DNA from: Fasciolopsis buskii
Lineage: Eukaryota; Platyhelminthes; Trematoda; Plagiorchiida; Fasciolidae
DNA length: 64,000 nt
Direction: 5' to 3'
NCBI GenBank assembly: GCA_008360955.1
Contig: LUCM01002411.1
Location: 72,953 to 136,952, forward strand
The notes beneath the pieces were generated by a model that saw only the letters and a list, made by a program, of their open reading frames with translations, ran no database searches and was not told the origin of the DNA. Shown here one piece after another: positions 1-13,000 of this stretch. The position numbers and the translations under genes were made by a program. The first letter of the stretch is position 1, and every line of letters starts with the position of its first letter.

Positions 1-663
1 GTGTTTATCGCCTGAAAATCAGTAGGCATTTTATGACAGAATGGGCAAAGTGGTAAGAGCAGCCGCGGTCTGCACTACTTTTTTCTGCTTGACTGTCTGA
101 AATTTATTCGCACTAGGTGAATAAAATGTAGTTCCAGCGGTAAAAATTCTGCTTTGAGCGGTGCAAATTACGACTGTAGAAACACGCTATCTGATCCACT
201 TTACTGATAAAAGGGTCAAATATGGTAGTTCTTTAATCATCTGCCGTGATCACCTCACACACTTGATGAACAACGGTTCCAGTTTTCTTCGTAGCATCTT
301 GCGTGATCTTTACAACGGAAGAACAAAAATTAAAACTCTCCCGTAGAAAGGATGTTGTAGGTAATCGGATGATCGATGCATTGTGATTGCTGGCACAGCA
401 AAAATGATTTTTCTCTAAGATCCCTAACCGCAGCCTTTCATTCAAATGTCTCTTCCACAAGACAATTGGGCGTTAACCCAGCAAGGGAACTCGGAGTGGT
501 CACATGCTTATCGCTAGCCACCCAGTTCAGTCCAAGGGATAGCGCGGTCCTGATTAGCCTGCCTGCGACCGACGCAATATGGAATTTACTGTTTGTGCTA
601 TGTGTTTGGGGGGGGGTATGGACAAACACTGATAGAGAGTTCAACTACTCTTCAGGAGAACGA
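1..663. other. No gene recognised
   Basis: Only short unrelated ORFs occur here on both strands. None has a recognisable domain or a plausible splice partner for the docking-complex gene downstream. The stretch could be intron of that gene (its 5' exons must lie to the left) or intergenic. Confidence 0.5.
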
Positions 664-985
664 TTAGGGTTCTCAACCAAAACCTTTGGTTCTAAAAAGA
701 ACTTGGCCTCAAGGTAGTGGGAAGCGGGTAAGCGGTAGTCAGTCCACTTAGACCAACTACTCTGCTACTCGTTTTTCTGAATGAATTGCTAGACCAAGCC
801 AACTCCAAACCTGGAGAACCGGGAGATTCCTTAGTCAAGCCTTTTCCTTTCTGACCTTCCAGGCATGACTGGATCTTCGGCTTCAGATAACCCATTCTGT
901 AGGGCCCCTTAAGTCAAGGAGGTACATAAACCATCAGACCACGTCAAGCTGCAATTTCATTGTGACAATTCAGTGATCACTGTAT
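664..985 (+). repeat. Dispersed repeat R1, copy 1
   Basis: The stretch begins with AGGGTTCTCAACCAAAACC and is clearly related to 41345-41650 (same strand) and to the reverse complement of 63690-64000. Shared landmarks are the GGATCTTCGGCTT block (about 870-882), the AAGCCATTCTG-like block and the final CCACGTCAAG block. This copy is the most diverged. I see no coding potential and no clear terminal inverted repeats. Confidence 0.7.
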
Positions 986-1344
986 CCATCAGGGATGGAA
1001 AACAATTCAATGAACTTCAAAAATTTTGCAGCTGATGGTATTGGAACCTAGTCTCTCACCCTGACCGAAGTTATCATGGAGCAGTCGATAAAGGCTGGTA
1101 TGAAGAGAAAGCGGTTTTCGTATTTCGACAAAGCGGTGATTCGAATAGTTTGTTTAAGTCCAAATCCTCGTGTTTGAAATGATGAAAACCAACACTGATC
1201 AACAAACGGGGATAAAACAAAATTTGGTTGATATAGTTCAGTCTGCAGAAAACACAACGGCTTTATCATAATCATCATCTCTTAGAGCTAAGCACCAAGG
1301 CAAGCCACATTGATCGTTGTTTTTCTCATCACTATATACGTTGT
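986..1344. other. No gene recognised
   Basis: Short spacer between a dispersed repeat and a retroelement fragment. I see no coding or structural signal. Confidence 0.4.
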
Positions 1345-1985
1345 TGTGTAAAGAATGAATATAAAAGGGGCCATAAATCAGATCAACCAGGGTAAGGGAA
1401 GAAAATAGCATCAAAACACACAGCACGACCTAACTATACAAACGCACACTTCGATCATCCTGATTCAACACAAAATGACAACTGGATCGCCACTATTCAC
1501 GATTCGCTGCCATATCATTCAGTGTCTCCAGCCAGCTGATTGACGAGCCTTTTGGACCCTAGTCACGAAGAACTGAGACTTCCAACTTACCTAAGTTCAT
1601 TTCGCATTTCCTCATTGCACACTCCGCTGTCATCGGTGGAGCTTTATCAGATTTGTTCTACTCCATATGAAGAACAGAATACAAGAAATGGTACGGTTGA
1701 CGTGTTTTTGTCATTAGCAACACGACCCGATCAACGATGTTTACTAAGCTGGGCACACTGTGACAGGATATGCTCTAAAACGGCATCCAATACTGGATTC
1801 CATATCTTCACATTCTTCACGCGGTCACTCCGTCTTACCTAATGGATATTACGCAAACATTGATGGTCGAACACTTTCAAACCACTAACGTCTTCAGCAC
1901 GTAATTTCCATATTTCACATTCATAAGACAGGAGTAAACCCAATTCAGCAAAATATGAGGTTGGCTGCACAAGGGCTTCAGTTCA
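1345..1985 (-). mobile_element. RTE-type LINE, truncated 3' fragment
   Basis: On the minus strand this stretch matches the 3' part of the RTE copy at 39303-41330. Landmarks are the ACAAACGCAC block near 1439, the GACGAGCCTTTTGGACC block near 1542 and the CATTTCCTCATT block near 1606. It covers the C-terminal part of the RT ORF and the start of the 3' region. It is strongly diverged, with frameshifts and stops, so it encodes no usable protein. The 5' end is missing, as is usual after incomplete target-primed reverse transcription. Confidence 0.7.
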
Positions 1986-3827
1986 CCGTAGGCAGCTCAA
2001 GTTATATATGTTCCCGCGCTCACTTTTACTACTTAACTGCCATTGTTTTCACTCAGGTTTCACAGTAATTGAAATTGTCGACAATGTTTAGCTGCTTACC
2101 ATCGAGTATCACGCTATATACTGTTGTAGTCTAGTTTTGTAATAACACTTTATGCAAGGTAATATGGCGTGATTATTCTATAGCCATCAGCCGAAAACGG
2201 CCCGGGGTAAACGATTTCCTTGGTGGTTGGATCCAATATGCTTTGGTACACAGACCGTAGAATACTGACATCCATATTATATTTCTTTGTTCCCGAAGAA
2301 CCCTGATTACACGTTCGATTTATCCAATCATGCCATATTCTCAATCAACTGTTTCTGGGCTAGATATTTCCAAGTGGTAGCACGTCCTGGACCATCTCTG
2401 TCAATGACCAAAGGTTGTAAGTGCTGAACTGAGCTAACACTACTTACTAATCCCTGAGGATTTCAATAAATTCTGAGTCAATTTAGTATCAACGTTCAAA
2501 GCAGCATGCGACCGGTGATGTGAGAAATTAACCAAATCAATTTCGGTTTTTTATTAATTTAACTATAAGAAGCAATAAGCAACGTTATTACCTATGCACA
2601 AGAAACTAATTACAACCACAGTTACTAAACCATATAGATTCCGGAGACTGTCAAACTTTTGGGTGAACTTCCGGTTTCTAAACTGGCGAACATATATTTC
2701 TTTGTATATTTGGAAGAAGGAAAGAAAAAGAACACTGTTCAGAATTCACCACAAGTGACTGGTGTTCTAGTCTCTACATCCACTTAATGCGTTATCCTTC
2801 AGTTCGTCAGTGAAATTTGGTACTGGTATCCGGCTGCCCAAATCGAAACAAAGGACTGACTTAGGGGACCATGCCCCGTGTCCCTGACCAACTGGTCTGA
2901 CCCTTAAGGAAATAGGACTACTTGAAGATCTTTAAAACTATTGGGGGCCGGCGGCTGATTACTCTGTTCATACCCCCTTCGGATGGGGCACGAAATCCTG
3001 GGTGCCTAGTACATTATTCTGCCCAGAATACCGGTGAACATACATTTGTGTGCAACGTTGGTTGGTCCGGAATCAGGATTTAGCCATCCCCCTATAGTGA
3101 CCATCAAAGATCACAAAACCAGATGGACAGCTCCGGGCATTTGCCTTTGTCCTAGCAATTAGTTAGAACTTCATCACGAGAAGGCAGTGCACGAGACTGT
3201 CCCAAGAGTTGTGTGAGGTTTACGGTCACTGGAGAGCAGTTTGAGGCATCCAAATGAATTAGCCTTCGCAGAGCCTGAGACAGTTCAGGGATGCGCACGT
3301 CTTACACTATTCGCACGATGCTCCTTTATTGATTGTCCACTATGTTTTCGGATTTTGACAGCAAGATTCTGAAACTTTGCCGCGTGGTCGCAAAATCATC
3401 AATCGGGATTCCTTCCCCATCTTGTGCCACTACCTTGTGTGTTTCTCTATGGACATGCAAAATTCTCGACCAAATTTGCTCGTACCACTGAGCCACGATA
3501 CATCTATTCTACTGTGACCTGTAATACTGCAACTGCCTCTTCAGAAAAATGCCTCATGTTCTGGCGAACCTCCAATAAAATCCTTTGCTATTTTTTGTTC
3601 AGCTGATAGGAAAACGACAAAACGCATGGTGGTTACTGAACTGCCTTATCATTCGACGTTTAAGTTTATTCACGTATTTTCGTTAGTATTTCATACCTCT
3701 AGGTTTTTGTTCATGTATTTTCGCTCACCTGCTGTCTTTAGCGTGGTGCACCGAAAGAGCTTCTGTGACTGAATTTTACCCGCACATGTTTACACGAGCC
3801 ATTCAAATGCAAATCTTTTGTTTTCAG
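1986..3827. other. Non-coding stretch before the first visible docking-complex exon
   Basis: I see no convincing exon. The part next to 3828 should be intron of the docking-complex gene: the exon at 3828 starts in the middle of a codon, so an upstream exon must exist. A repeat at 2934-3060 is listed separately. Confidence 0.5.
2934..3060 (+). repeat. Dispersed repeat R2, copy 1
   Basis: The block beginning TTGGGGGCCGGCGGCTGA is similar to 18250-18370, where the equivalent reads TTGGGGACCGGTGGCTGA. Both continue through a TTCGGATGGGGC / TTCGAATGGAGC block and a CCTGGGTGCC / CCTGGGTCCT block. No coding content was recognised. Confidence 0.55.
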
Positions 3828-4005
3828 GGAAGATGCAGCACAACGAATTCAACAGCTGACCGAAAAAGCTGAAAAAGACACGCAACAGCATAATAATGAA
3901 ATGAAAGAGCTTGTCCGGCTAATTGATCACGACAGGAAGTTGAAAGCTTTCATGAAAATCAAGGCAACAGAACGTCAAGAAGATCCCCAACTCACAGCTT
4001 GGAAA
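3828..4005 (+). CDS. ODAD1: Docking-complex gene, visible exon 1
   Basis: The acceptor is TTTTGTTTTCAG ending at 3827 and the donor is GTGAGA at 4006. The exon opens with the last base of a split codon and then encodes EDAAQRIQQL, continuing to HDRKLKAFMKIKA and ending at TAW-K. The other two frames contain stops. It is an amphipathic helix of the central coiled coil. Confidence 0.85.
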
Positions 4006-7000
4006 GTGAGATCCTTGTACGATCCAGCATTCTAGCCCGTTGTTCACTGTCCAAAAAACTGTTAAAATGGCTACTCGTAGCGCACCAAGTAGGCAAAAGT
4101 GGTACAGAAAAATTGCCGTCAAAGTTGCTGTTCTTTGAATGAGTGATTCGGGCTAATGGCTACGACTAAGTCAAGTGCTAACTTCGTCTGATGCTTAGGT
4201 TAGTCCAAACCAAGTATCTTCGCGAAAACTGATTCCGTCTATTCATGACAGATTCAGAGAAATTGCCCAGGTTTCAATTTTCTGATAAATTACTGCAGTT
4301 TTCGAAGGCACTGGTGTGCGTTCGCATGTTTTGTATTACAATTCCAACATATATAAGAACACATCTAGGTTGGGATCTTTATGACATGTGATGCGGACAC
4401 CATGGGTTGTCGACAAATTGCGGCGCACGTGCGCATCAGTTTTGTATGCGCATTCATGATCTGTCTTGTGAGAATGAAGACTTGTGCTTCAAGTGAAAGT
4501 GTCAACAGCTCACCTGCGTTTTTTTCTCAAGTACTCTATTCAAGCCTTTGGAATTGTTAAACTTTCTGGTAAGGCCCAATCAAGAAATCATTTTGACTCC
4601 CGTCTTTTGTAATAGTGCGTTTCCGGGAAAGCCGGTCGTTTGGCGTTTACGCTACTTAGGCGTTATTCCATGCTAGTTTCACTTCCATTCGGACTTAACC
4701 TGTCACGCACAAATCTCTGAACACCCGATCAACCTTACACTCGAGAAGCACCAGACTCGAGTCGCGCTCTTACTGGAGCAAAACCAGTGTTGCACATCCT
4801 TCCTCGCTTCAAGATTTGAATCCTGATCATACAAAATTAAAAGAAGCCAAGGGGGCAAACGGATAGAACCAGAATGATCGGACAGCAACGAATTGTCAGA
4901 AATGGAAGATCAGAATTTGACCCACAGACACTGCCATCCTTCGTCTGCCGAAGGTACAAAACCCGGGCATCTCACTAAGCCCAAAACTGGACGAGACTAA
5001 TTCTTCTTGTCAATCACTCGCTTTTTGGTTTTTAGATATACTGGGAACAATTTATACAGAGGTTTCCATTACAGCTTGCAGTATACTTTGCAGTTTGAAG
5101 AAATACACAAATAACGAGACATGACGGGATCTAGAAGGCCTCTATGGGCGTATCATCATTGTTTACTAATGTGTCTTTACTAGAAACGACCGATTACGGG
5201 GGCCAATAAGTTATGGTAAAGGAAATAAAGGTTAGAATCCTGACGGCTGACATAAAAGAAATGCTGCTAACGTACTCTGAACGTCCAGCTTCAACAATAA
5301 TCTTCACCGTCAGAAGGATGGTGTTGCAATGGGATCGCCCTTGGCACCTCTAAGTATCAAACTGAAAAATGGCACACTCCAGCACACCACAGGGGAGGTA
5401 CCCGCGTACTATTTATACGAAAACGACATCTTATTACCAAATCAAACTACTTACATAGAAAGACTGGTGAATAAGTTTTACCAGGTTCTTAGTGCACTTA
5501 ATTTTACATTGGGAATGGGAAGGCAAAAATCATTTCGTTTTTAAATGTGAAACTAGCAAAGACAACGGACGAGAAGCTTATATGTCACTTGTATTGCAAG
5601 CCAACATGGACGAGCCATTATACCCGTTTTGTTGGCCTCAAACTTACACAAAACCAAATCCGGTGGTTGGCATCTAGTGTGTGAAATACATGCTCCAAAT
5701 ACATATGAATGGGGAAATAGATCAAATTATACAAACACTGTTATCGGGAACTTTTTTATTTTTGAGAACATACGGGAATTGCCAAAGAAAACGTTGATAC
5801 CGACATCTAAAAGACAAGAGCTACACGTGCAACTTTCATCCACAGGAGATGATAAGTGTGAACTACTAGTTGGGCGCTTGGGAAATGCAATCGCATTCCT
5901 TTTTCTCGCTTCGCCAGTCGCTCTGTGATTTATGCGAATCCTACAGACAGATTGCCTTTTTCTCACCTGTGTTGAACTATTCATTCGTTAGCTCATGTGC
6001 TGCAAGCAATGAAGATAAAATGACACCGCAACCGCCACAAAAAATCAAAGAACAAAAGACGGCTTGACTGAAGACGGGAAGGTGGAAACCCATGGCTGGC
6101 TCCATTGTGGAATACCTCTAAGATACAGGACACAAGATGAATGATGAAGCCTCCAAAGTGATCTACGAGGTACCAGGGAATTCATCGAAAGCTGCCCGTC
6201 AGCTTCATGTGGCAACAACAGAATCAATGACAATCAGGCTGTCAAATCCGTCGCTGCACTTACAGAAAAGTTTTGTCAAATCACTTCGGGTTCCTTGGCC
6301 ACGATCCGAGAATGCTAGTCAAAACCTATTTTACCCTTGACCGTGACCTCTGACGAGTGACAAGAAGCAGTTGATCCGTCTGGATTACCCTATTCAGTAG
6401 ACTTCTACCAAACACAAACGATCAACAATCTGCTTACCTCTGCTTTTCCAAACCGCATCGCAAACATTACTTTCAATAATCAACCTTATCTTGATAGTCT
6501 ATAATTAATCAAAAAATAAAAATGTGCACCCGCCACATGTTATATTAGCCAGAGAATGAAGACATTCAAGAACGAGCTTGTTGGCTATCATGGTCCTTCT
6601 CGCTATATTGCAATGGAATTATGCAATCGTGTTAGCATTGCCTTACCAAAACATTAAATCTTCCGCTCAATAGTATGTAACAAAACACCAAAAAATGAAT
6701 TGAGGTCAACTGTGTGTTTGGCTCTTATCAGAGTTTTCGAGATTAAAGCCCCCGGGTCAGGATCAAGATAATTGTCCACTGTGTTTCGTAACATCATTTT
6801 GATCAACCATTTTGAAATATGCTCGGACATATGCTGTTAAAGCCTTCCATCTGTTCTGCCAATGTAAGTGGTACGGCGATTGTAGACAACTTGACACGAG
6901 GTGTGAAATACAAAATGACATTCGACTAGACTCACACGGGTTAAGAATAATCTTCCGCGGGGGCTGGCACACTGTTTTTCTGTAACGTTTAATCCCTACT

Positions 7001-10000
7001 GACAGGGTTTTCCTGGATGAGGCCCCGATCCCACCCTAGCTGTTTCTTTCTCGGCTCAAGAATTGCAGTGCTCTTACGGTTTTCTAATCCACTGCCGACT
7101 GGCTCGATTGAGTTTAACGCGGTAGAAGAAAAGTGAACACTTAAGATATTTGTCAATGTCATTCACTTTGGGTTGCTGTTGAAAAGTTGCATGGACTGAG
7201 AAAATCTGATATGAACTCCCGTCTCCGGGTCAGTGTGTTTTAGGCATAACGTAGAAATATAGTCTGTTTCTCAGCTATAACTTCGGGAACTCCAGTTAAC
7301 GAGTGGAGGATTTTATCAACTTATTTCTAGGCCAAACGTATACAAGAAGCGGACGAACGTCGTGCCGAAGTTGATCGAATGATTGATAATTACGAACAAG
7401 CGTTTGATCGGATGCTCGAAGTTATGGAAGAAACAAACACGGACAATTTGGTTCAAAGCTTTTTGGAAAAAGAAGATCGTAATTTCGCTTTATTCAACTA
7501 CGTCAGCGAGACCAATGCGGAGATTGAGCGACTGAACGAGGAGAATGAGAATGTCAGTTGTTGAGTTATATATATATATATACATATATATATGTGTGTG
7601 TTTATGTGTGTGTATGACAGGCCAAAAACTGGATTTCATTTCCGTCATCTTACATTGTTCCACATCAAGCAAGCAGAAAACAACATTCAGTGCCCTAATG
7701 GTGATACGGTAGTGACTTTTATAAGCGATACTAAGGCTTTTTGTAGTAGTAGTAGTAGTAGTAATAGCAATAGTAGCAGTAGCAGTAGCAGTAGTAACAG
7801 CGCAGTATTAGTATTAGTTTTATAGGGCTCATGCTGCACTCCCTCTCAGGAATCGAGAAATTCATCATCGTTAGGAAAAGATAGTAAAAAGACAAATTTG
7901 GATTATGAATGAACTTTGGAAGTACTGATCCTTCGCCCCAATCGTTATGGGTTTGGAAATAGATTATCCAGTTCACTATTTGGAGTTTTGTCTCCAATTT
8001 GACCTGCCGAAACAGAAAAAATCAATCTACATACGAGAACCATGAACACTTACACTAAGCCACATTTACTGAACAACCAGACGTACTCGTTTTTTTCAAA
8101 CATCTGTCGAAAACCCACTAGTTTGACATAGCAGTGCATTTCCTGTGTCCCCTTTTGGCACCTAAGGATGGGCATGAACTCCTACTCGAATGAAGCTGTA
8201 CTGGCCAACTATTTTCTCTGCAAATCTGGACACACTTTCCATAGGCTCAGGATTTCTGGCTTTCTTTTTATCGGGATTCAGAGTTCGACTACATCCTGTT
8301 GTACTGCCTCACAGTGGAGAGTATGCCACTTCTATTTTCCAGTTCTGATAAGGGAACCGCTGAAGCTGAGTTTGTGCTTATGGGGGTCTTTTACTCGGAT
8401 TCATCCCAACAAGTGATGTTCCAAACAGTTTTCAACTTTGAATAGCGGGTGGTTGTACATCCTAACAAGGCTTGTTCGGCATTCGCCAATTCGAGACAAG
8501 TGTAGCATCGGTGTGACCTACGGTTATCGATCTAAGGTCGAGTATACGGAGCATCAGTTAAATCAATGCTGGTATGTGACTTAAAAACATGGTCATCGAA
8601 GATAAAAAAAAAGTGCAAAGATTTTCAATGTTCGAAAACCATGGTCTTCGCGGCGCTGGCAGAAAATGGTGTCAATATTTTATCGATAAATCACATTCGA
8701 AATTTTTCCCCTTCCATAAATTTCTTCATGTTATTATATTGTAATCTATCTGTCACTATTTCTAATTCTCCCTTTCTCTTATGAGTAACTGGTGCTATGA
8801 GGTGGAACTGAGAACCAGAGTAATCTGGTGCAAAGTTAACGGTTGTAAAAAAGTCCTATGAATAGTGACATTTGTATCTGGCCAGAAAGTAAAGTGTGAC
8901 TTTGAATATGGGGACGACCTTGTGCTACTGATTGCGGACCCAGGTAAGTTCCAAGTGTATCTCGATCTTCTGAACGAAAGCATAGGCGTGTTTAGGATGA
9001 GGTTTACACTTTCAAACTGTAAAATGCCGTTGCATGATTGAATTGGCTTGAGAGGAAACCCTTTGGTGCAACGGAAGACCTGAGTGAAGTGTACAGATTT
9101 ATTTTAGTGCTGGCCTCTCACCTGGTTTTCGTATTTCGGATGAATTCTTTACTCGCATACACAAGCTCTGATAGCAATCACTAATTTCAAGTGTCTATGG
9201 ATTCGGCGTGACAGCCGCAGTCAGTAGCGTTTTAGCATTCCAAATCTTCTCTCTCCTATACGGTTTTTTGACTTGTTGGGTTCCACTAGATCTATCATTA
9301 TTTGTCGTCTTGTTCTTCTCAACCAGAACGAATCTGTGCAAATTAAACGGTTACAAAAAAAAATAAATCTTCTGCTCGGAGGAGTAGATGGAGTACTTGA
9401 AATACTGTGTAGCTGTACAGGAGTTGTGCTTACAATTTTCAAATACAACATGATCTTAAAGTATTAGTTGGCCTAAGGCCAAGCTTTGTTCTTTTCGGGG
9501 AAGAACTGCATATCGGATAGAATATCGCCTAATTTTGGGAATTCCCAGCTGGCTTTTACCAATTTGAAACATTACTGATATCCGCGGAATCGCCGGTTGT
9601 CTAGCAAACCTCTAGTATAAATAGCATAAGCAAAATCAGCCTCCTACTCGGTTAAGAAACACGACTTTTTCAAATGGAAGATTTTTGAGGACTATAGGTT
9701 TTTGAACATCCGTGCGTTCTAGCATCTCCGGAAGACGTTTGTAGAATTTTCTGACTAATTAAAAGGCCAACCAGGGGGTACTAGTCACAATGACTTACTT
9801 GAAAGTGACTGAGTCATGGACTTACTCTGTCCTCTCTGATATCGCGAAATTGTACGAAAACGTTAACCAGTACACTTTCTTGTGTAGATCAAGTTAGACG
9901 ACGCATACGTCCAGAAGTACGAGGTCATTCAAAGCGATTGTTAAGGAAATAAACAATTCAGTCAAATTTTACAGTCCGCAGTAATGCGAAATTCGAAGCC

Positions 10001-13000
10001 TTGCCGCTCATATGCGACCCTTTTCACATGCAACCTTGGAATATTCAGGTCAGTCCACTTCTTTTATTACTGCAGCTCTGAATATACCACCCTGTGTGAT
10101 AATGGCAACTAGCACTGAACACAAACAAGACCATAATGCCTACTAAATTCGCAGCTGAAATCCCTTCAGTTAGTATTAAATTAATCGGGCTATTGCCACA
10201 AAAAATCAAAAAAACGTCGGCTTTTATTTCATTTCTTCCTTTTTCCTCTCAATACTGTCAATATTCGGCGAAGTTTTGATCACGCATCAGCTGTCCGAGG
10301 AATTTTATTTTCATATTCGCATTTTTTCGTTCCTTTTGGATGATAGTTAGCCAACGAAATATCAAGCTACCAAGATCGGATGGCTAAAATTGTTGGAGTC
10401 CAACGGGAAGCTCTCGTTGAATGGCAGAATACGAATGAGAAAGCAAAAGAACAACAAGAAACAACCGAGACGCGATTAACCAGTTCGACGGAAATTTTGA
10501 ATACCGTTTGTGAACTTGTGTCTAACTTGGTGGCCAAACTTGGGTGTGACACGTAGGTGAAACAAAACAACACAGAAGAATGCCTGCACTTGCATTTTAA
10601 AGAATTCGAAATAGACTGACGTCTGTTTTTTGGTCATAAAATAACATCAAACACGCCAAACATTTTGAATCCAAGGATAACAATGACGTGACAAAATTAA
10701 CTATCACAGTTTACCTCGAAACATATCTGATACTCTCGTCCAAATAACGTAGATTAGCACGAAGTAAGAAGTATTTGCGTTTCTACGCTGATAGTAAGTG
10801 AAGTAGTCGAAACAGCATGCGGGTTGCTCGTCAGTTGTCGACTACGTGTCTGTTTTTGGTTCAACCCAGACAGAATACGCGTCTAATTTAAAATTACGCC
10901 CACAAACGACAAAAAACTGTCACTCATGATCTCATGTGAGAAACGAGGTATTATGTTTATAGCCTATTCCATGTAATTGAGGATAGCGGGCAAAGAAGAA
11001 ACACAACCTACAGTCTCTATTCGATTACTATCATGTTGCACTCGATTGTCGATTTTTCGTACTAATTACACAGGTATCAACATTTACTCCTACACGTTAC
11101 AATTCTACATATTACTCATTTAAATTGTTCAAATCAAGAAAATTGCTGTTTTCTTCTTAAAAGTAATAGAAAGAAGTTAATCTTGGATTACGCGAACAGT
11201 GCCACTAGTGCATGTCTCCTTCGGGAGTATCTGAAGCATACATTTTTACAATTTGGTCTAACGATCACCGCAAGTAATCCATTTAATGGTCTAACACATA
11301 TGTTTTCACCATAACATTAGGCAACAAGAGGACGTTTCTAAGCAATTTAGACACGATGCGCATTGAAAGATCTTCAATCAATAGAATAGCATTGTCTTAT
11401 CTTTGGGGTCAGGGATATGCGACAAGATGGGAAATAAATGATCAAAACATTTAAAGAACCCACGGTTAAACTGATTCCAACAAAACAGATCGAAAACCAT
11501 ATGATAATTTGTGGAAAAAGTTAAAGAGACTACTAGTTGCAGAAACGATCTGACAGCGAGCAACAACGTTATTTGATTTAAGTAACTGTCATTAGGGAAC
11601 TCTGATATGTTGCAGCTGAGAAATGCGAAAAGCGACTCTACGAAGTGCTTCTCGATACTGTTTTTCTTCCCAGTCTTGAAATCTACTACCAAAACAGTCA
11701 TCCACTTGCAACCAAATGGCTTATGCACCGGAGTCAATGGAATGAAGGCAAACACCATTCTGTAGGCTACGAAAACTTTTTCGAATGACCTCCGTCAAGG
11801 ATTTGACTTTTTTCTAAGATTAGGCATGCTTTTCAAGTAGTGCTTTTCGCACACGAATGTGAAAACAAAATTTCTCTCTGTCGCAGGTACCGTTGGGTAT
11901 GCGCTCGAAAATTTCGCGACGAATCACTGTGCTATAATTAGTTGGTATCATCATCCATGCACGATTCCCCGTGTACTTTGTCTAACTCACAGTAGTTTGA
12001 AAATCTTTTGTGTTCTGTTTGATGTATTCGTGCATTATTGATTGGAACCATGTGAAAAAGAATATTGCCGAGATGCTACTCAAGGGAGAGAAAGAAGAAA
12101 TTACACACGTCTTTAGATTCCCACCATAAGAAATTAATGTGATGACGTGTTTACGACGGTTAGTGTTTTTGAATGCGTCGCGGTCGGTGATGTCTGTACA
12201 CACCGTAGGACTTACAACTCAATGAGTCAAACAGAAGTTGGAATAAAATGGTAGTAATTGATAACCAATAAGATAAGAGCAAGTCTGTTAAGCAAAAACG
12301 CAGAAATTTACTGAAACTGCTTAAAGTTTCCCGATGAACATGCATCAGAAATAACCTCTATTTTTGAGCAAACTTCACTGAGCAGGTAACAAGCTGAAAG
12401 AATAGATGTTATCGCAAGTAGCCTCTCATGTCAGTTTGATTGCTTCATGCCCCTGGTTGAAAAGGTAGTGCGGAGTTCTCGTAAAATTTGTATTCATGTA
12501 GCTGATAGAAATTACCATGCGTGAGTGCGTACTGCATTCGAACCGAGACATGAGGCCTGGACACACAGACTGCTAGTCGAACATCGTGCTCATTGAGGTA
12601 CCGGGCAGCTTATCAGCAGTTTTGCTGAACGAAATTTCATGACGATATTGCCCACGGTTCGTTACTGCGCCGACATCGTTCATCGGGGAAAGTTGAATAC
12701 CTTGTCTCAAGCCCTCCCGCCTGGAGGGAAAGCCCCCCAAATAGAATTCCATCTCCTGAAGTTGGCCCATTGAATCAGTGTGGAGTTGGTAGTCGATGTT
12801 TCGATCTCTGACCTACTGGGGTTGGGACCAGTCTATGCGCAATACGTGAATGAGCACTTCGAACTACACTCTGTCTAACGAATTTGAAATGTAGGAGTAA
12901 ATTGTCCAGTTGCTTACATCTCCTTAGACAATCTAGAAATTCTATCATATACCTCCCGTGTGTTCATACACGTTTTGTCAAATTCAGTACAATGCTTACT

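Noticed and set aside
7592..7997. Serine-rich (+) and tyrosine/cysteine-rich (-) ORFs
   Set aside because: Both are translations of the AGT/AGC trinucleotide repeat.
10551..10556. Exon 3 as the terminal docking-complex exon (stop TAG)
   Set aside because: Two further in-phase exons with family-like content and good splice sites follow, so the stop is read only if the intron is retained.
11378..11758. A 126-codon minus-strand ORF in a docking-complex intron
   Set aside because: No recognisable family, no splice or promoter context, and its length can arise by chance in this much sequence.
12713..12730. CCCTCC/GGAGGG stem as a regulatory hairpin
   Set aside because: Six base pairs in an intron with no associated element. 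Expected by chance in a window this long.
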